From the NCBI GenBank assembly GCA_025361465.1, contig JANYAG010000219.1, positions 1 to 22,724 of the forward strand: a stretch of DNA of 22,724 nucleotides, in the 5' to 3' direction. This DNA comes from Gemmatimonadota bacterium. GTDB lineage: Bacteria > Gemmatimonadota > Gemmatimonadetes > Gemmatimonadales > GWC2-71-9. Under the pieces are notes generated by a model. The model was not told where the DNA came from. It was given only the letters and a program-made list of their open reading frames with translations, and did not search any database. The translations under genes were made by a program, and so were the position numbers. Positions within the stretch are counted from its first letter, which is position 1; every line of letters starts with the position of its first letter. Shown one piece after another: positions 16,322 to 22,724 of the stretch.

Positions 16322-18207
16322 TGCGGAAGGCGCTGCTGGCCCTCCTCGTCGTGATCGGGCCGGCACCCCCGGGCTCGAAAGCGGCCGAGCGCTGGGAGCT
16401 GGAAATCGACGGCCCGGCCACCATCGAACATGGTGAGCTGCGGTTTGAGGGAGGGGCAGGCAAGGTCGTGCTCGAAAGTGCGGACAGCTTCTTCCTGCCC
16501 CTCGAACAACTCGTCCGCAACGATTCGCAGATCAGCTTTTCGCTCGCCTCCTCGCATCGCCACTTCAACGGTGTCATCGCCGGCGGGAAGATGGCCGGCA
16601 CGATGATGGACCTCGACGGCTCACTCTTCACCTGGAATGCCCAGCCGATCCGGGCCGGCGCCCGGCGTTGGCCGGTTCCCCCCCGACTGACCGTGCGACA
16701 GCTCCAGACCGGAAGTGACGTGGCGCAGATCAAGGTGCCCGGTGCCTGGCGCGCCATGCTGCCTGATACGGGGCGCCTCGGCGGCGAATACCTTGCGCTG
16801 GCCAAGGCCGCGGGTTTCGCCTCCTGGCGCGGCGACCAGCTCCTCGCGCGCTCCGAGCAGATTCAGCTTGGCCTTGATCGATCCGTCCACGGATCGATCG
16901 TTGGCGCGCTCGAGGCGATCGAGAAGACCCCGGCGGCGCAGCACGGCTTCCGGCAGCTCTTCCGCGGACCGCGCGGACTCCGGGTGGATCTCCACGACAT
17001 GGCCATCGAGGTCGCGCTCCGGGTGCGGCCCGGCTTCCAGCTGGAGCAGGCGATGGCGCCGATCCTGGCACTGGCCCCTCGAAGCGCGGCGCCACTCGAT
17101 TCCACCGCCGAGCTCGAAGTCGCCTGGCGATTCTGGTCGCGCTTCAAGAGCGACTCGCTGTTTGCGCTCCGGCTTGATTCCCTTGAGGCGGTCAACCCAG
17201 CGAGGGTGGCCGATACGCGCGCCCTGATGCGCGGGTATGATGACGCCAGGTTTTGGTGGCTCAACGCCGTCCGCTGGCTGATGACCGAGACGTGGGTGGC
17301 CACGCGTCAGGGGGATCGATCGCCGATGCAGCTGGTCTCCGCCTTCTGGGGCAAGGCGCCGCTGCCGCTGCCATCGATCGTGTTCGGGTATTTCGGCGCC
17401 CCCGAGGCGTTCCCGAGACCATCGGTTGCCCCGATCATCGGCCGCCTCATCAAGCCGGCGAATGCGATCGCTGGCGACTGGCTCGACGCAACAGGGGACA
17501 GAGGGGATCGCTATGACGTACTGCGCGCCTGGCGCACCCTCGACTGGGGCGAGCCGTTCCGGGTGATCAGCGGCGGCCGTTCTCGCTACCTGACTTCGCC
17601 GGCGGTTGAGGCACGCACGCACGGCGGCAATCTGCTGGAGACCCTGGACGGGGTCCTCATCGATCCCGGCATCCCGCCAATGCTCGCGATCGCCACGCTG
17701 ACGCATGAGTGGCAGCACCTGATTCTCTTCGGCCGACGCCTGCAAGGACGTGCACCGGCCCTCCTCGAAAACACCGACGAAATCCGCCTCCTCGAAGACG
17801 ACCCCTGGCTGGCGGAGGGGGCGGCGGAGTGGGCCACCGACCTGATCCTGGCGCCGTGCCGAGACCAGGCGCCGGTCCTGCTGGCGATCAGCCAGGCCCG
17901 TCGGCTGGCGCTCCAGCAACGCACCAGCGACGATCCGCACGCACTCGGCTATCGTTTAGTCCGCGCGGCGGCCGATCGGGCCCATGATGCGACGGTGGTC
18001 CGGGATCGGCTGACCCGTTTGCTGCATGACCTGAACGGTTTCGCCCGGGTCTCCGGGTTGGCGGACAAGAGCACCTGGTCCCCGCTGACGCTGGTGCGGC
18101 CGGTGAATGCCGCGGTGATTCCCGAAGTGACGTTCGTGTTTGACGGTGGGGCCGCGCTTGATGTCCATCGTCGCCTGCGTGTTTCTCCTCTCCCGCTGGA
18201 GCACTAG
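16318..18207 (+). CDS. Secreted putative zinc metallopeptidase (HEWQH), unrecognised family
   Basis: This 629-aa protein starts at ATG 16318, overlapping the adaptor stop; a second ATG follows immediately. It has a weak Sec-type signal (MMRKALLALLVVIGPAPPGS). The N-terminal ~100 residues look beta-rich ('ATIEHGELRFEGGAGKVVLE', 'FNGVIAGGKMAGTMMD'). The C-terminal third contains a gluzincin-type site: 'LTHEWQHLI' with His463, Glu464 and His467, and 33 residues later 'WLAEGAAEW' with Glu500 as likely third zinc ligand. The W..EG.AE motif is shared by many HExxH peptidases of the M1/MA clan. I cannot assign a named family. It is followed without a gap by an M14 carboxypeptidase, suggesting two co-expressed envelope peptidases behind the efflux pump. 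Catalytic activity is inferred from motif only. Confidence 0.75.
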   Translation: MMRKALLALLVVIGPAPPGSKAAERWELEIDGPATIEHGELRFEGGAGKVVLESADSFFLPLEQLVRNDSQISFSLASSHRHFNGVIAGGKMAGTMMDLDGSLFTWNAQPIRAGARRWPVPPRLTVRQLQTGSDVAQIKVPGAWRAMLPDTGRLGGEYLALAKAAGFASWRGDQLLARSEQIQLGLDRSVHGSIVGALEAIEKTPAAQHGFRQLFRGPRGLRVDLHDMAIEVALRVRPGFQLEQAMAPILALAPRSAAPLDSTAELEVAWRFWSRFKSDSLFALRLDSLEAVNPARVADTRALMRGYDDARFWWLNAVRWLMTETWVATRQGDRSPMQLVSAFWGKAPLPLPSIVFGYFGAPEAFPRPSVAPIIGRLIKPANAIAGDWLDATGDRGDRYDVLRAWRTLDWGEPFRVISGGRSRYLTSPAVEARTHGGNLLETLDGVLIDPGIPPMLAIATLTHEWQHLILFGRRLQGRAPALLENTDEIRLLEDDPWLAEGAAEWATDLILAPCRDQAPVLLAISQARRLALQQRTSDDPHALGYRLVRAAADRAHDATVVRDRLTRLLHDLNGFARVSGLADKSTWSPLTLVRPVNAAVIPEVTFVFDGGAALDVHRRLRVSPLPLEH

Positions 18208-19947
18208 ATGTTCTCTCGTCGCCGGACAACTGGAATCGCGCTGCTTGCCTTGGGGCTGCTGGGTGCACCGCTTGCCGCACAGCTGACCACGCCGGAACGC
18301 ACCAAGGGAGCGCAGACGTCGAGCTACGCCGACGTGATGGCGTTCATCGACTCGCTCGGCCACCGCGGAGCGCTCATGCGCACTGGCACGCTCGGGACGT
18401 CGCCGCAGGGACGGCGGATTCCGTATCTGATCCTGGCCCGACCGATGGTGGCAACGCCCGCCGCCGCGAAGGCGACCGGCAAGCCGATCTACTACATCCA
18501 GGCGAACATTCACGCCGGGGAAGTGGAAGGGAAGGAGGCCGTGCAGATGCTGATGCGCGACCTCACCCTCGGCACGCTCAAGCCGGTGCTCGACAGCATG
18601 ATCGTGATCTTCGTGCCGATCTACAACACCGATGGCAACGAGGCGTGGGGCCCCGAGTGGCGCAATCGCGGCGAGCAACAGGGCCCGGCAATCGTCGGCG
18701 TCCGTCCCAACGGCCAGGGGTACGACCTCAATCGGGACTATGTCAAGCAGGAGGCGCCCGAGACCCGTGGTGCGTTCGACCTGATCCGCACCTGGGATCC
18801 GGACCTCTTCATGGACCTGCACACCACCGACGGCAGCTTCCACGGATATGCGCTGACGTGGTCGCCGGGACTGAACGCCAATCGCACGCCGACCAATTCG
18901 TGGGTGCAGGACACCGTGCTCGAGATGGTTCGCCAGCGCGTGCGCGAGCGTGCGCACTTCGAGACCTACCCCTATGGCAACTTCGGGAGTGGTACGCCAC
19001 CAACGCGGTGGGACACCTACGAGTCGACGCCGCGGTATGGCACCAACCTGGCCGGGATGACGCGCCTGTCGATCCTGAGCGAGGCGATGAGCCACGATTC
19101 GTTCCCGCGCCGCATCGAGGCAACCTACGCCTTTGTGCTGGAGTCGCTGCGCTACCTCAATGAGCACAAGGCCGAGATGCGTCGCCATGAGGGTCAGACC
19201 GCCGCTGCACGACCGGACTCCGTTGTCGTGCGCGGCAATCAGGTCAATGCCTCGAAACCGAGAATGGATACCGTGCTCGTGGCGGTCACCCGCACCGTCG
19301 AAGCCGCAGCGCGTGACACCCTGGCCCCGTTCGTCCGTGCACCGGTCATTCAGGACACGATCGGCGTCTGTGCGACACCGGTTGCCGGTGCCGCCGGGGG
19401 TCGCGGTGGCCGTGGCGGCGCCGGCGCTGGTGCGGGGCGCGGGGGTGCCGGTGGCGGACGGCGCGGCCAGACCGAGAGCACCGGTGAGGTCACGCGCGTC
19501 TCCATGCAGGTGTTCGACCGGCTTGATCCGGTCCGGAAGGAAGCCCGTCCTGCGGCCTATGTCTTCGATGGCCGCTTCAGCCCCGTGGTGGAGCGCTTGC
19601 GGCGTCAGGGCGTCATCGTCGAGAAGACCTCGGCGCGGTGGATCGGCCCGGTCATGCATTTCCCCGTCGACACCATCATGCGTCCGTCGCGCCGGTTTGA
19701 GGGACATTGCTCCCCGGTGCTTGACGGCCATTGGGCGGCGGCGAGCACCGATACCGTGGCGGCCGGGAGTTTCGTGGTATCGACCAACCAGCGCCTGGGC
19801 GGGCTCGTGGCGTTCCTGCTCGAGCCGGCGTCAGAGGACAGCTACTTCACCTGGAACTTTTTCGATGCGGGGCTGAACCAGGGCGCCAATGCCCCGGTGC
19901 GGCGGTTCATGGCGATGCCGAAACTGGCCACTGTCAGGGTTCCCTGA
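18208..19947 (+). CDS. M14 family zinc carboxypeptidase, secreted
   Basis: This 579-aa protein has a signal peptide ending '...APLAAQ' (about residue 25), starting directly after the previous stop with GGAG upstream. The M14 metal site is complete: 'NIHAGEVEGKEA' gives His102 and Glu105, and 'FMDLHTTDG' gives His205. 'GYDLNRDYVK' supplies Asn175/Arg176 for substrate carboxylate binding, and Glu292 in 'LSEAMSHD' is the likely general base. The catalytic domain spans about residues 35-330. After it lies a low-complexity Gly/Ala/Arg insert (~392-424, in the nature of GGRGGRGGAGAG) and a C-terminal domain of unknown fold. Probable role: peptide or peptidoglycan-peptide trimming outside the cytoplasm. 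No terminator was identified after it. Confidence 0.93.
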   Translation: MFSRRRTTGIALLALGLLGAPLAAQLTTPERTKGAQTSSYADVMAFIDSLGHRGALMRTGTLGTSPQGRRIPYLILARPMVATPAAAKATGKPIYYIQANIHAGEVEGKEAVQMLMRDLTLGTLKPVLDSMIVIFVPIYNTDGNEAWGPEWRNRGEQQGPAIVGVRPNGQGYDLNRDYVKQEAPETRGAFDLIRTWDPDLFMDLHTTDGSFHGYALTWSPGLNANRTPTNSWVQDTVLEMVRQRVRERAHFETYPYGNFGSGTPPTRWDTYESTPRYGTNLAGMTRLSILSEAMSHDSFPRRIEATYAFVLESLRYLNEHKAEMRRHEGQTAAARPDSVVVRGNQVNASKPRMDTVLVAVTRTVEAAARDTLAPFVRAPVIQDTIGVCATPVAGAAGGRGGRGGAGAGAGRGGAGGGRRGQTESTGEVTRVSMQVFDRLDPVRKEARPAAYVFDGRFSPVVERLRRQGVIVEKTSARWIGPVMHFPVDTIMRPSRRFEGHCSPVLDGHWAAASTDTVAAGSFVVSTNQRLGGLVAFLLEPASEDSYFTWNFFDAGLNQGANAPVRRFMAMPKLATVRVP

Positions 19948-20052
19948 CTCCGCAGTCGTACGGATGCACTCTGGCGGGCGGATGGCGGCAGATTTCCCCC
20001 CGAGCCGCGGGCCATCGAGGGTGCCGCCGCGAGAACGCAGGTCCCGGGAGAT

Positions 20053-20082
20053 GCCGTGCAGGTGGGTGAGCCGTGCACGGCT
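20053..20082. promoter_or_regulatory. Nested palindrome upstream of the beta-propeller gene
   Basis: GCCGTGCA (20053-20060) and TGCACGGC (20074-20081) are perfect inverted arms. The right arm is itself the centre of a 14-bp perfect palindrome, AGCCGTGCACGGCT (20069-20082). It lies within the 144-bp gap after the M14 gene and ends just before a GGAGG ribosome binding site. It may be an operator, or a hairpin that hides the binding site or ends the upstream transcript. The rest of the gap shows no other feature. Confidence 0.4.
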
Positions 20083-20091
20083 GGAGGCAAC

Positions 20092-21207
20092 GTGAACGAC
20101 AACACAAGGAGGTCTCAGATTCGTGCCATCGTGAGAGTACTGGGCGCCGCGGCGCTGGTGAGTTGTGCGCAGGCCGGTCAGAAGCCCGCGCCGTCGGCCA
20201 CGCCCCAGGGCGGCACCAAGGCCTCGACGGTATTCTGGGCGCCGGAGCCGGGCGAGACACACCTCGCCAACATCCGGCAGTTGACCTTCGGCGGCAATAA
20301 CGCGGAGGCGTATTTTTCGAGTGATGGCAAGCGCCTGGTCTTCCAGGCGATGTTTGCGGTCGATACCGGTTGTGATCAGGAATTCGTCATGAACATCGAC
20401 GGCTCCGACCGCAAGCGGATTTCCAATGGGCTGGGCCGTACCACCTGCGGCTACTTCATCGAGCACGACAAGCGCGTGATCTACGCGTCAACCCAGGCAA
20501 ACGACCCGAAGTGTCCCCCGAAGCTCGATGCGTCACTGGGATATGTCTGGCCGCTGGGGCATTTCGAGTTGTACACCTCGACCCCCGACGGCAAGGACAT
20601 CCGCCAGCTGACGAACAACGGCTTCTATAACGCCGAAGCCACGGCCAGTGCCGATGGAAAGCACCTGATCTTCACGTCCACCCGGGACGGGGACATCGAG
20701 CTCTATACCATGAATTCCGACGGCTCAAACATGAAGCGGATCACGCACCGGCTGGGGTATGACGGCGGGGCGTTCTTCTCGCCCGACGGCTCGAAGATTG
20801 TCTGGCGGGCCCAGTATCCCGTCACCGCCAAGGACACGGCGGACTATCTCAAGCTGCTGGGCCAGCGGATGGTCCGGCCCGCCAAGCTGGAGATCTGGGT
20901 GGCCAACGCTGATGGCACCGATGCCCACCAGATCACCCATCTCGGCGGGGCGAACTGGGCGCCGTTCTTTCATCCCGATGGCAAACGGATCATCTTTGCG
21001 TCGAACTACGAGCAGCCCCGCAGCGGGAATTTCGACTTGTACCTGATCAACATCGATGGCACCAAGCTCGAGAAGATCACCACCGCGCCGGATTTCGACG
21101 GCTTCCCGATGTTCTCACCCGATGGGAAGAAGCTGATTTTTGCCTCCAACCGGCATGGCAAGGTCATGAGTGAAACGGACCTCTTCATCGCAGACTGGAA
21201 GAACTGA
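20092..21207 (+). CDS. TolB-like beta-propeller (PD40) lipoprotein
   Basis: This protein has 371 aa counting from GTG 20092, which follows GGAGG by four bases. A hydrophobic segment ends in the lipobox 'ALVSC', so it is probably a lipoprotein. The rest is a beta-propeller of WD40-like PD40 repeats, each with 'SPDGKKLIFAS'-type cores: 'SSDGKRLVFQA', 'SADGKHLIFTSTRDGD', 'SPDGSKIVWRA', 'HPDGKRIIFAS', 'SPDGKKLIFASNR'. The strand 'DIELYTMNSDGSNMKRIT' between them is typical of TolB. The function could be periplasmic protein binding or envelope assembly; it is not canonical TolB, which has an N-terminal domain lacking here. An in-frame ATT at 20119 preceded by a full AAGGAGGT is an unusual alternative start. 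The gene is followed after three bases by signal peptidase I. Confidence 0.88.
   Translation: MNDNTRRSQIRAIVRVLGAAALVSCAQAGQKPAPSATPQGGTKASTVFWAPEPGETHLANIRQLTFGGNNAEAYFSSDGKRLVFQAMFAVDTGCDQEFVMNIDGSDRKRISNGLGRTTCGYFIEHDKRVIYASTQANDPKCPPKLDASLGYVWPLGHFELYTSTPDGKDIRQLTNNGFYNAEATASADGKHLIFTSTRDGDIELYTMNSDGSNMKRITHRLGYDGGAFFSPDGSKIVWRAQYPVTAKDTADYLKLLGQRMVRPAKLEIWVANADGTDAHQITHLGGANWAPFFHPDGKRIIFASNYEQPRSGNFDLYLINIDGTKLEKITTAPDFDGFPMFSPDGKKLIFASNRHGKVMSETDLFIADWKN
20106..20121 (+). promoter_or_regulatory. Strong Shine-Dalgarno before an in-frame ATT codon
   Basis: AAGGAGGT (20106-20113), a near-perfect anti-16S match, lies five bases before ATT (20119-20121), in frame with the beta-propeller gene. 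Initiation there would give MRAIVRVLGAAALVSC, a cleaner lipoprotein signal than the GTG 20092 product. The upstream GTG also has a GGAGG, so the true start is unresolved. Confidence 0.4.
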
Positions 21208-21210
21208 AGA

Positions 21211-21921
21211 TTGGCGAATCCGCGGAAACCAGCGCTCTGGCGCTGGTTCTATGAATGGATCAAGTCGATCGCCATCGCGCTGGTGGTGTGGCTCTTCCTC
21301 CGCACGTTCCTGATCGAGGCGTTCCGCATTCCCTCCGGGAGCATGCAGAACACCCTGCTGGTCGGCGACTTCCTCTTCGTCAACAAGTTCCTCTACGGAG
21401 CGGAGGTGCCGTTCATCCACAAGCACCTGCCAGCCGTGCGGGAACCGCAGCGCGGCGACATTTTGGTCTTTGACTCGGTCGAGGAAGACCTCAAGGTGGT
21501 CAAGCGGTGCATCGGTGTCGCCGGCGACACGATCGAGATGCGGGATGGACGCGTGGTCCGCAACGGCAAGCCGCTGTCGGAACCGTACACGGTCAACAGC
21601 GAGCCGGACCGGAGTGAAGACCCCGTCATGCGCGCGAAGATGCGCGAATGGCAGGTGAAGCATTTTGCCGGGCCGGTGCCGATCAACTTCGCCCCCGACC
21701 TGCACCACTGGGGCCCAGTGGTGGTGCCGAAGGACTCCTTGTTCGTCATGGGGGACAATCGCGACGGTTCCTACGACGGGAGGTATTGGGGTTTCCTGCC
21801 CCGCGTCAACGTTCGCGGCCGACCGGAGCTGGTCTACTTCAGCTACGACCAGAACGCCTGGCAGCCGATGGCCCTCTTCCGCACAGTGCGCTGGAAGCGA
21901 CTCTTCACCGTTCCGCGCTGA
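21211..21921 (+). CDS. lepB: Signal peptidase I
   Basis: This 236-aa membrane-bound Ser/Lys peptidase cleaves Sec and Tat signal peptides. A single N-terminal TM span (about 17-35) is followed by box B 'IPSGSMQNTLLVGD' with catalytic Ser44, then box C/D 'VVKRCIGVAGDTIEMRDG' with general base Lys98. Box E, 'VMGDNRDGSYDGRYWGF', follows near residue 185. The linker between boxes D and E is extended, as in many Gemmatimonadota-like and related enzymes. The start is TTG 21211, three bases after the preceding gene's stop, with only a weak GAAGA upstream; no earlier or better in-frame start exists. Co-transcription with the beta-propeller gene is likely. The many secreted proteins in this window would be its clients. 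Confidence 0.95.
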   Translation: MANPRKPALWRWFYEWIKSIAIALVVWLFLRTFLIEAFRIPSGSMQNTLLVGDFLFVNKFLYGAEVPFIHKHLPAVREPQRGDILVFDSVEEDLKVVKRCIGVAGDTIEMRDGRVVRNGKPLSEPYTVNSEPDRSEDPVMRAKMREWQVKHFAGPVPINFAPDLHHWGPVVVPKDSLFVMGDNRDGSYDGRYWGFLPRVNVRGRPELVYFSYDQNAWQPMALFRTVRWKRLFTVPR

Positions 21922-21945
21922 GGCCTTCCACCCGGCCGATCAGCG
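21916..21945. terminator. Bidirectional hairpin between convergent stops
   Basis: CGCTGA-GGCC (21916-21925) can pair with GGCC-GA-TCAGCG (21934-21945), leaving a two-base bulge and an eight-base loop. The arms contain the stop codons of both convergent genes. There is no T run, so it would be a weak or Rho-assisted terminator, but its place is right. Confidence 0.35.
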
Positions 21946-22173
21946 GATGGCGGTCGCCTCGGTTCGGTCGATGTAGGCAACCAGCCGCCCGCAGGCCGGG
22001 CACTCCAGGGAGACCCGGCCGGCAACCGATGGGCCCTCGCCGGGTCGACAAGGGGTACGAAGCACGGGGCCACCGCCGCAGGACGGGCACCGCATGCTCT
22101 TGCCCTCACGGTCGGCAATGATGAGGCTCAACGCCTCATCGGGCCGAAACTCCTTGACGTGGCGACGGCTCAT
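21940..22173 (-). CDS. Small zinc-ribbon protein (77 aa)
   Basis: The product starts at ATG 22173 with GGAGAG eight bases upstream. It begins MSRRHVKEFRPDEALSLIIA and then has a four-cysteine zinc ribbon: 'MRCPSCGG' (Cys29, Cys32) and 'LECPACGRLVAYID' (Cys58, Cys61). An additional lone cysteine is at 42. The knuckle spacing (CPxC...CPxC) is the standard treble/zinc-ribbon form seen in transcription-linked or membrane-associated small proteins. No specific function can be given. The same frame remains open further upstream to 22722, but that part lies opposite a better coding frame and is not included. It is convergent with the signal peptidase gene. Confidence 0.8.
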   Translation of the reverse strand: MSRRHVKEFRPDEALSLIIADREGKSMRCPSCGGGPVLRTPCRPGEGPSVAGRVSLECPACGRLVAYIDRTEATAIR

Positions 22174-22258
22174 GGCCAGTTCTCTCCACGCAGGGGGGGG
22201 CTCCCTGGGGGTCCAGAAGTTGTTTGGGGTCCGTGTTAGGTAGGGCAAAATTGGGGAG

Positions 22259-22293
22259 CCGTCAAGTGGTTGGGCGGTGGGTTCTCTTGACGG
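22259..22293. promoter_or_regulatory. 8-bp inverted repeat in the divergent gap
   Basis: CCGTCAAG (22259-22266) and CTTGACGG (22286-22293) form a perfect inverted repeat with a 19-base spacer. The right arm contains TTGACG (22287-22292), a good -35 element, but the -10 position 17 bp on (CAACTT) is poor. The site is 44 bp before the start of the last gene and could be an operator over its promoter. Confidence 0.4.
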
Positions 22294-22336
22294 GGCGCCT
22301 CCAGCACCCCAACTTCGCGCCAACGTGAGGGGATAA

Positions 22337-22724
22337 ATGACCGAGCTCGCTGCACCCCAGATCTCGTCCTTGATGGAAGCCCTGCCAGGGATTGCGGCTG
22401 TCCTTCGCAGCCCGGTGGCCAACGCCATTGTGGCGCTTTCCCGCGCGGGGGCTGGTCTTGAGGAATTCCGACCGGCCGAGGCGGAGGAGCTGCTCCGCTT
22501 TGGCGTGCGACGGAATCTCCTCACCCAGGATGAAGTGGACCGCATTCTGTCCGAGATTCGCGAGGTTGTTTCGCATCGTCCGGCCAAGGTCGCGGCTCCT
22601 GTGGCGGAAAAGCCGAAAAAGGCGCTGACCCCCACCCCGCCGGTTCCGGAACACCGGGTGGCGGTGCCCCCGGCCTTCAAGGCGGCTGTCCCCACCGCCC
22701 ATGCCAAGACCCCTCCGGCCAAGG
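22337..22724 (+). CDS. Uncharacterised protein, 5' part only (runs off window)
   Basis: The frame opens at ATG 22337 (MTELAAPQISSLMEALPGIA...) after GTGAGGGG with a short spacer and stays open through the window edge, giving at least 129 residues. The first ~80 residues look like a compact helical domain ('SPVANAIVALSRAG', then 'AEAEELLRFGVRRNLLTQDE' and 'VDRILSEIREVV'). A Pro/Ala/Lys/Val-rich linker follows (~81-129, 'APVAEKPKKALTPTPP'), which suggests a second, unseen domain downstream. Codon third-position GC is somewhat lower in the start region than in neighbours. No family is recognised. Frames on the opposite strand and in other phases here are shadows. Confidence 0.75.
   Translation, partial: MTELAAPQISSLMEALPGIAAVLRSPVANAIVALSRAGAGLEEFRPAEAEELLRFGVRRNLLTQDEVDRILSEIREVVSHRPAKVAAPVAEKPKKALTPTPPVPEHRVAVPPAFKAAVPTAHAKTPPAK

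Noticed and set aside
22174..22722. Long upstream extension of the zinc-ribbon frame on the minus strand
   Set aside because: The opposite strand carries a well-initiated protein frame from 22337, and the zinc-ribbon gene has its own ribosome binding site before 22173.

Overview
The window is about two thirds G+C and densely coded, with many ATGA or GTGA start/stop overlaps, frequent GTG starts and secretion signals that end in '...AQ' (for example LSAQ and LAAQ). A dispersed inverted repeat upstream of one gene reads through as 'LRSAQDDR'. Together these suggest a free-living Gram-negative bacterium, most likely a member of Gemmatimonadota or a relative. That assignment is inference; the window holds no rRNA or other phylogenetic marker.

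Layout. (1) 1-4118, plus strand: the 3' part of a GH29 alpha-L-fucosidase, a translationally coupled GNAT acetyltransferase, a pRiA4b ORF-3-like protein, a repeat-bearing gap, and a secreted YtcJ-type amidohydrolase. (2) 4160-8028, minus strand, an accessory island: a Uma2-type nuclease-fold protein, a start-less C-terminal gene remnant, and a compact three-gene operon. In transcription order the operon encodes a stand-alone RyR-domain protein (99 aa), a four-TM SLATT/DUF4231-like membrane protein (367 aa) and a TIR protein with a polytopic membrane tail (512 aa). This is the strongest candidate for an undescribed conflict or immunity system. (3) 8159-10134, minus strand: a NarL-type response regulator and its membrane histidine kinase. 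(4) 10275-10791: a 50-aa membrane peptide convergent with a small helical protein. (5) 10879-19947, plus strand: an unbroken five-gene run. It encodes an RND efflux permease, a TolC-like outer-membrane protein, a lipoprotein adaptor, a previously unrecognised HExxH metallopeptidase-like protein and an M14 carboxypeptidase. A perfect hairpin/palindrome sits just before the first start codon. (6) 20092-21921, plus strand: a TolB-like beta-propeller lipoprotein followed by signal peptidase I. (7) 21940-22724: a zinc-ribbon protein on the minus strand, a regulatory-looking gap with an inverted repeat, and the 5' part of an uncharacterised protein running off the window.

How the genes work together. 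The RND permease, TolC-like protein and adaptor form a complete tripartite export pump, and the two downstream peptidases are probably co-expressed envelope enzymes. The TIR/SLATT-like/RyR trio has the parts of a nucleotide-signalled defence module: a predicted NAD-cleaving TIR, a predicted membrane-disrupting channel and a small predicted ligand-sensing domain. These roles are inferred from family knowledge. No tRNA, rRNA, CRISPR array, transposase or integrase was seen.
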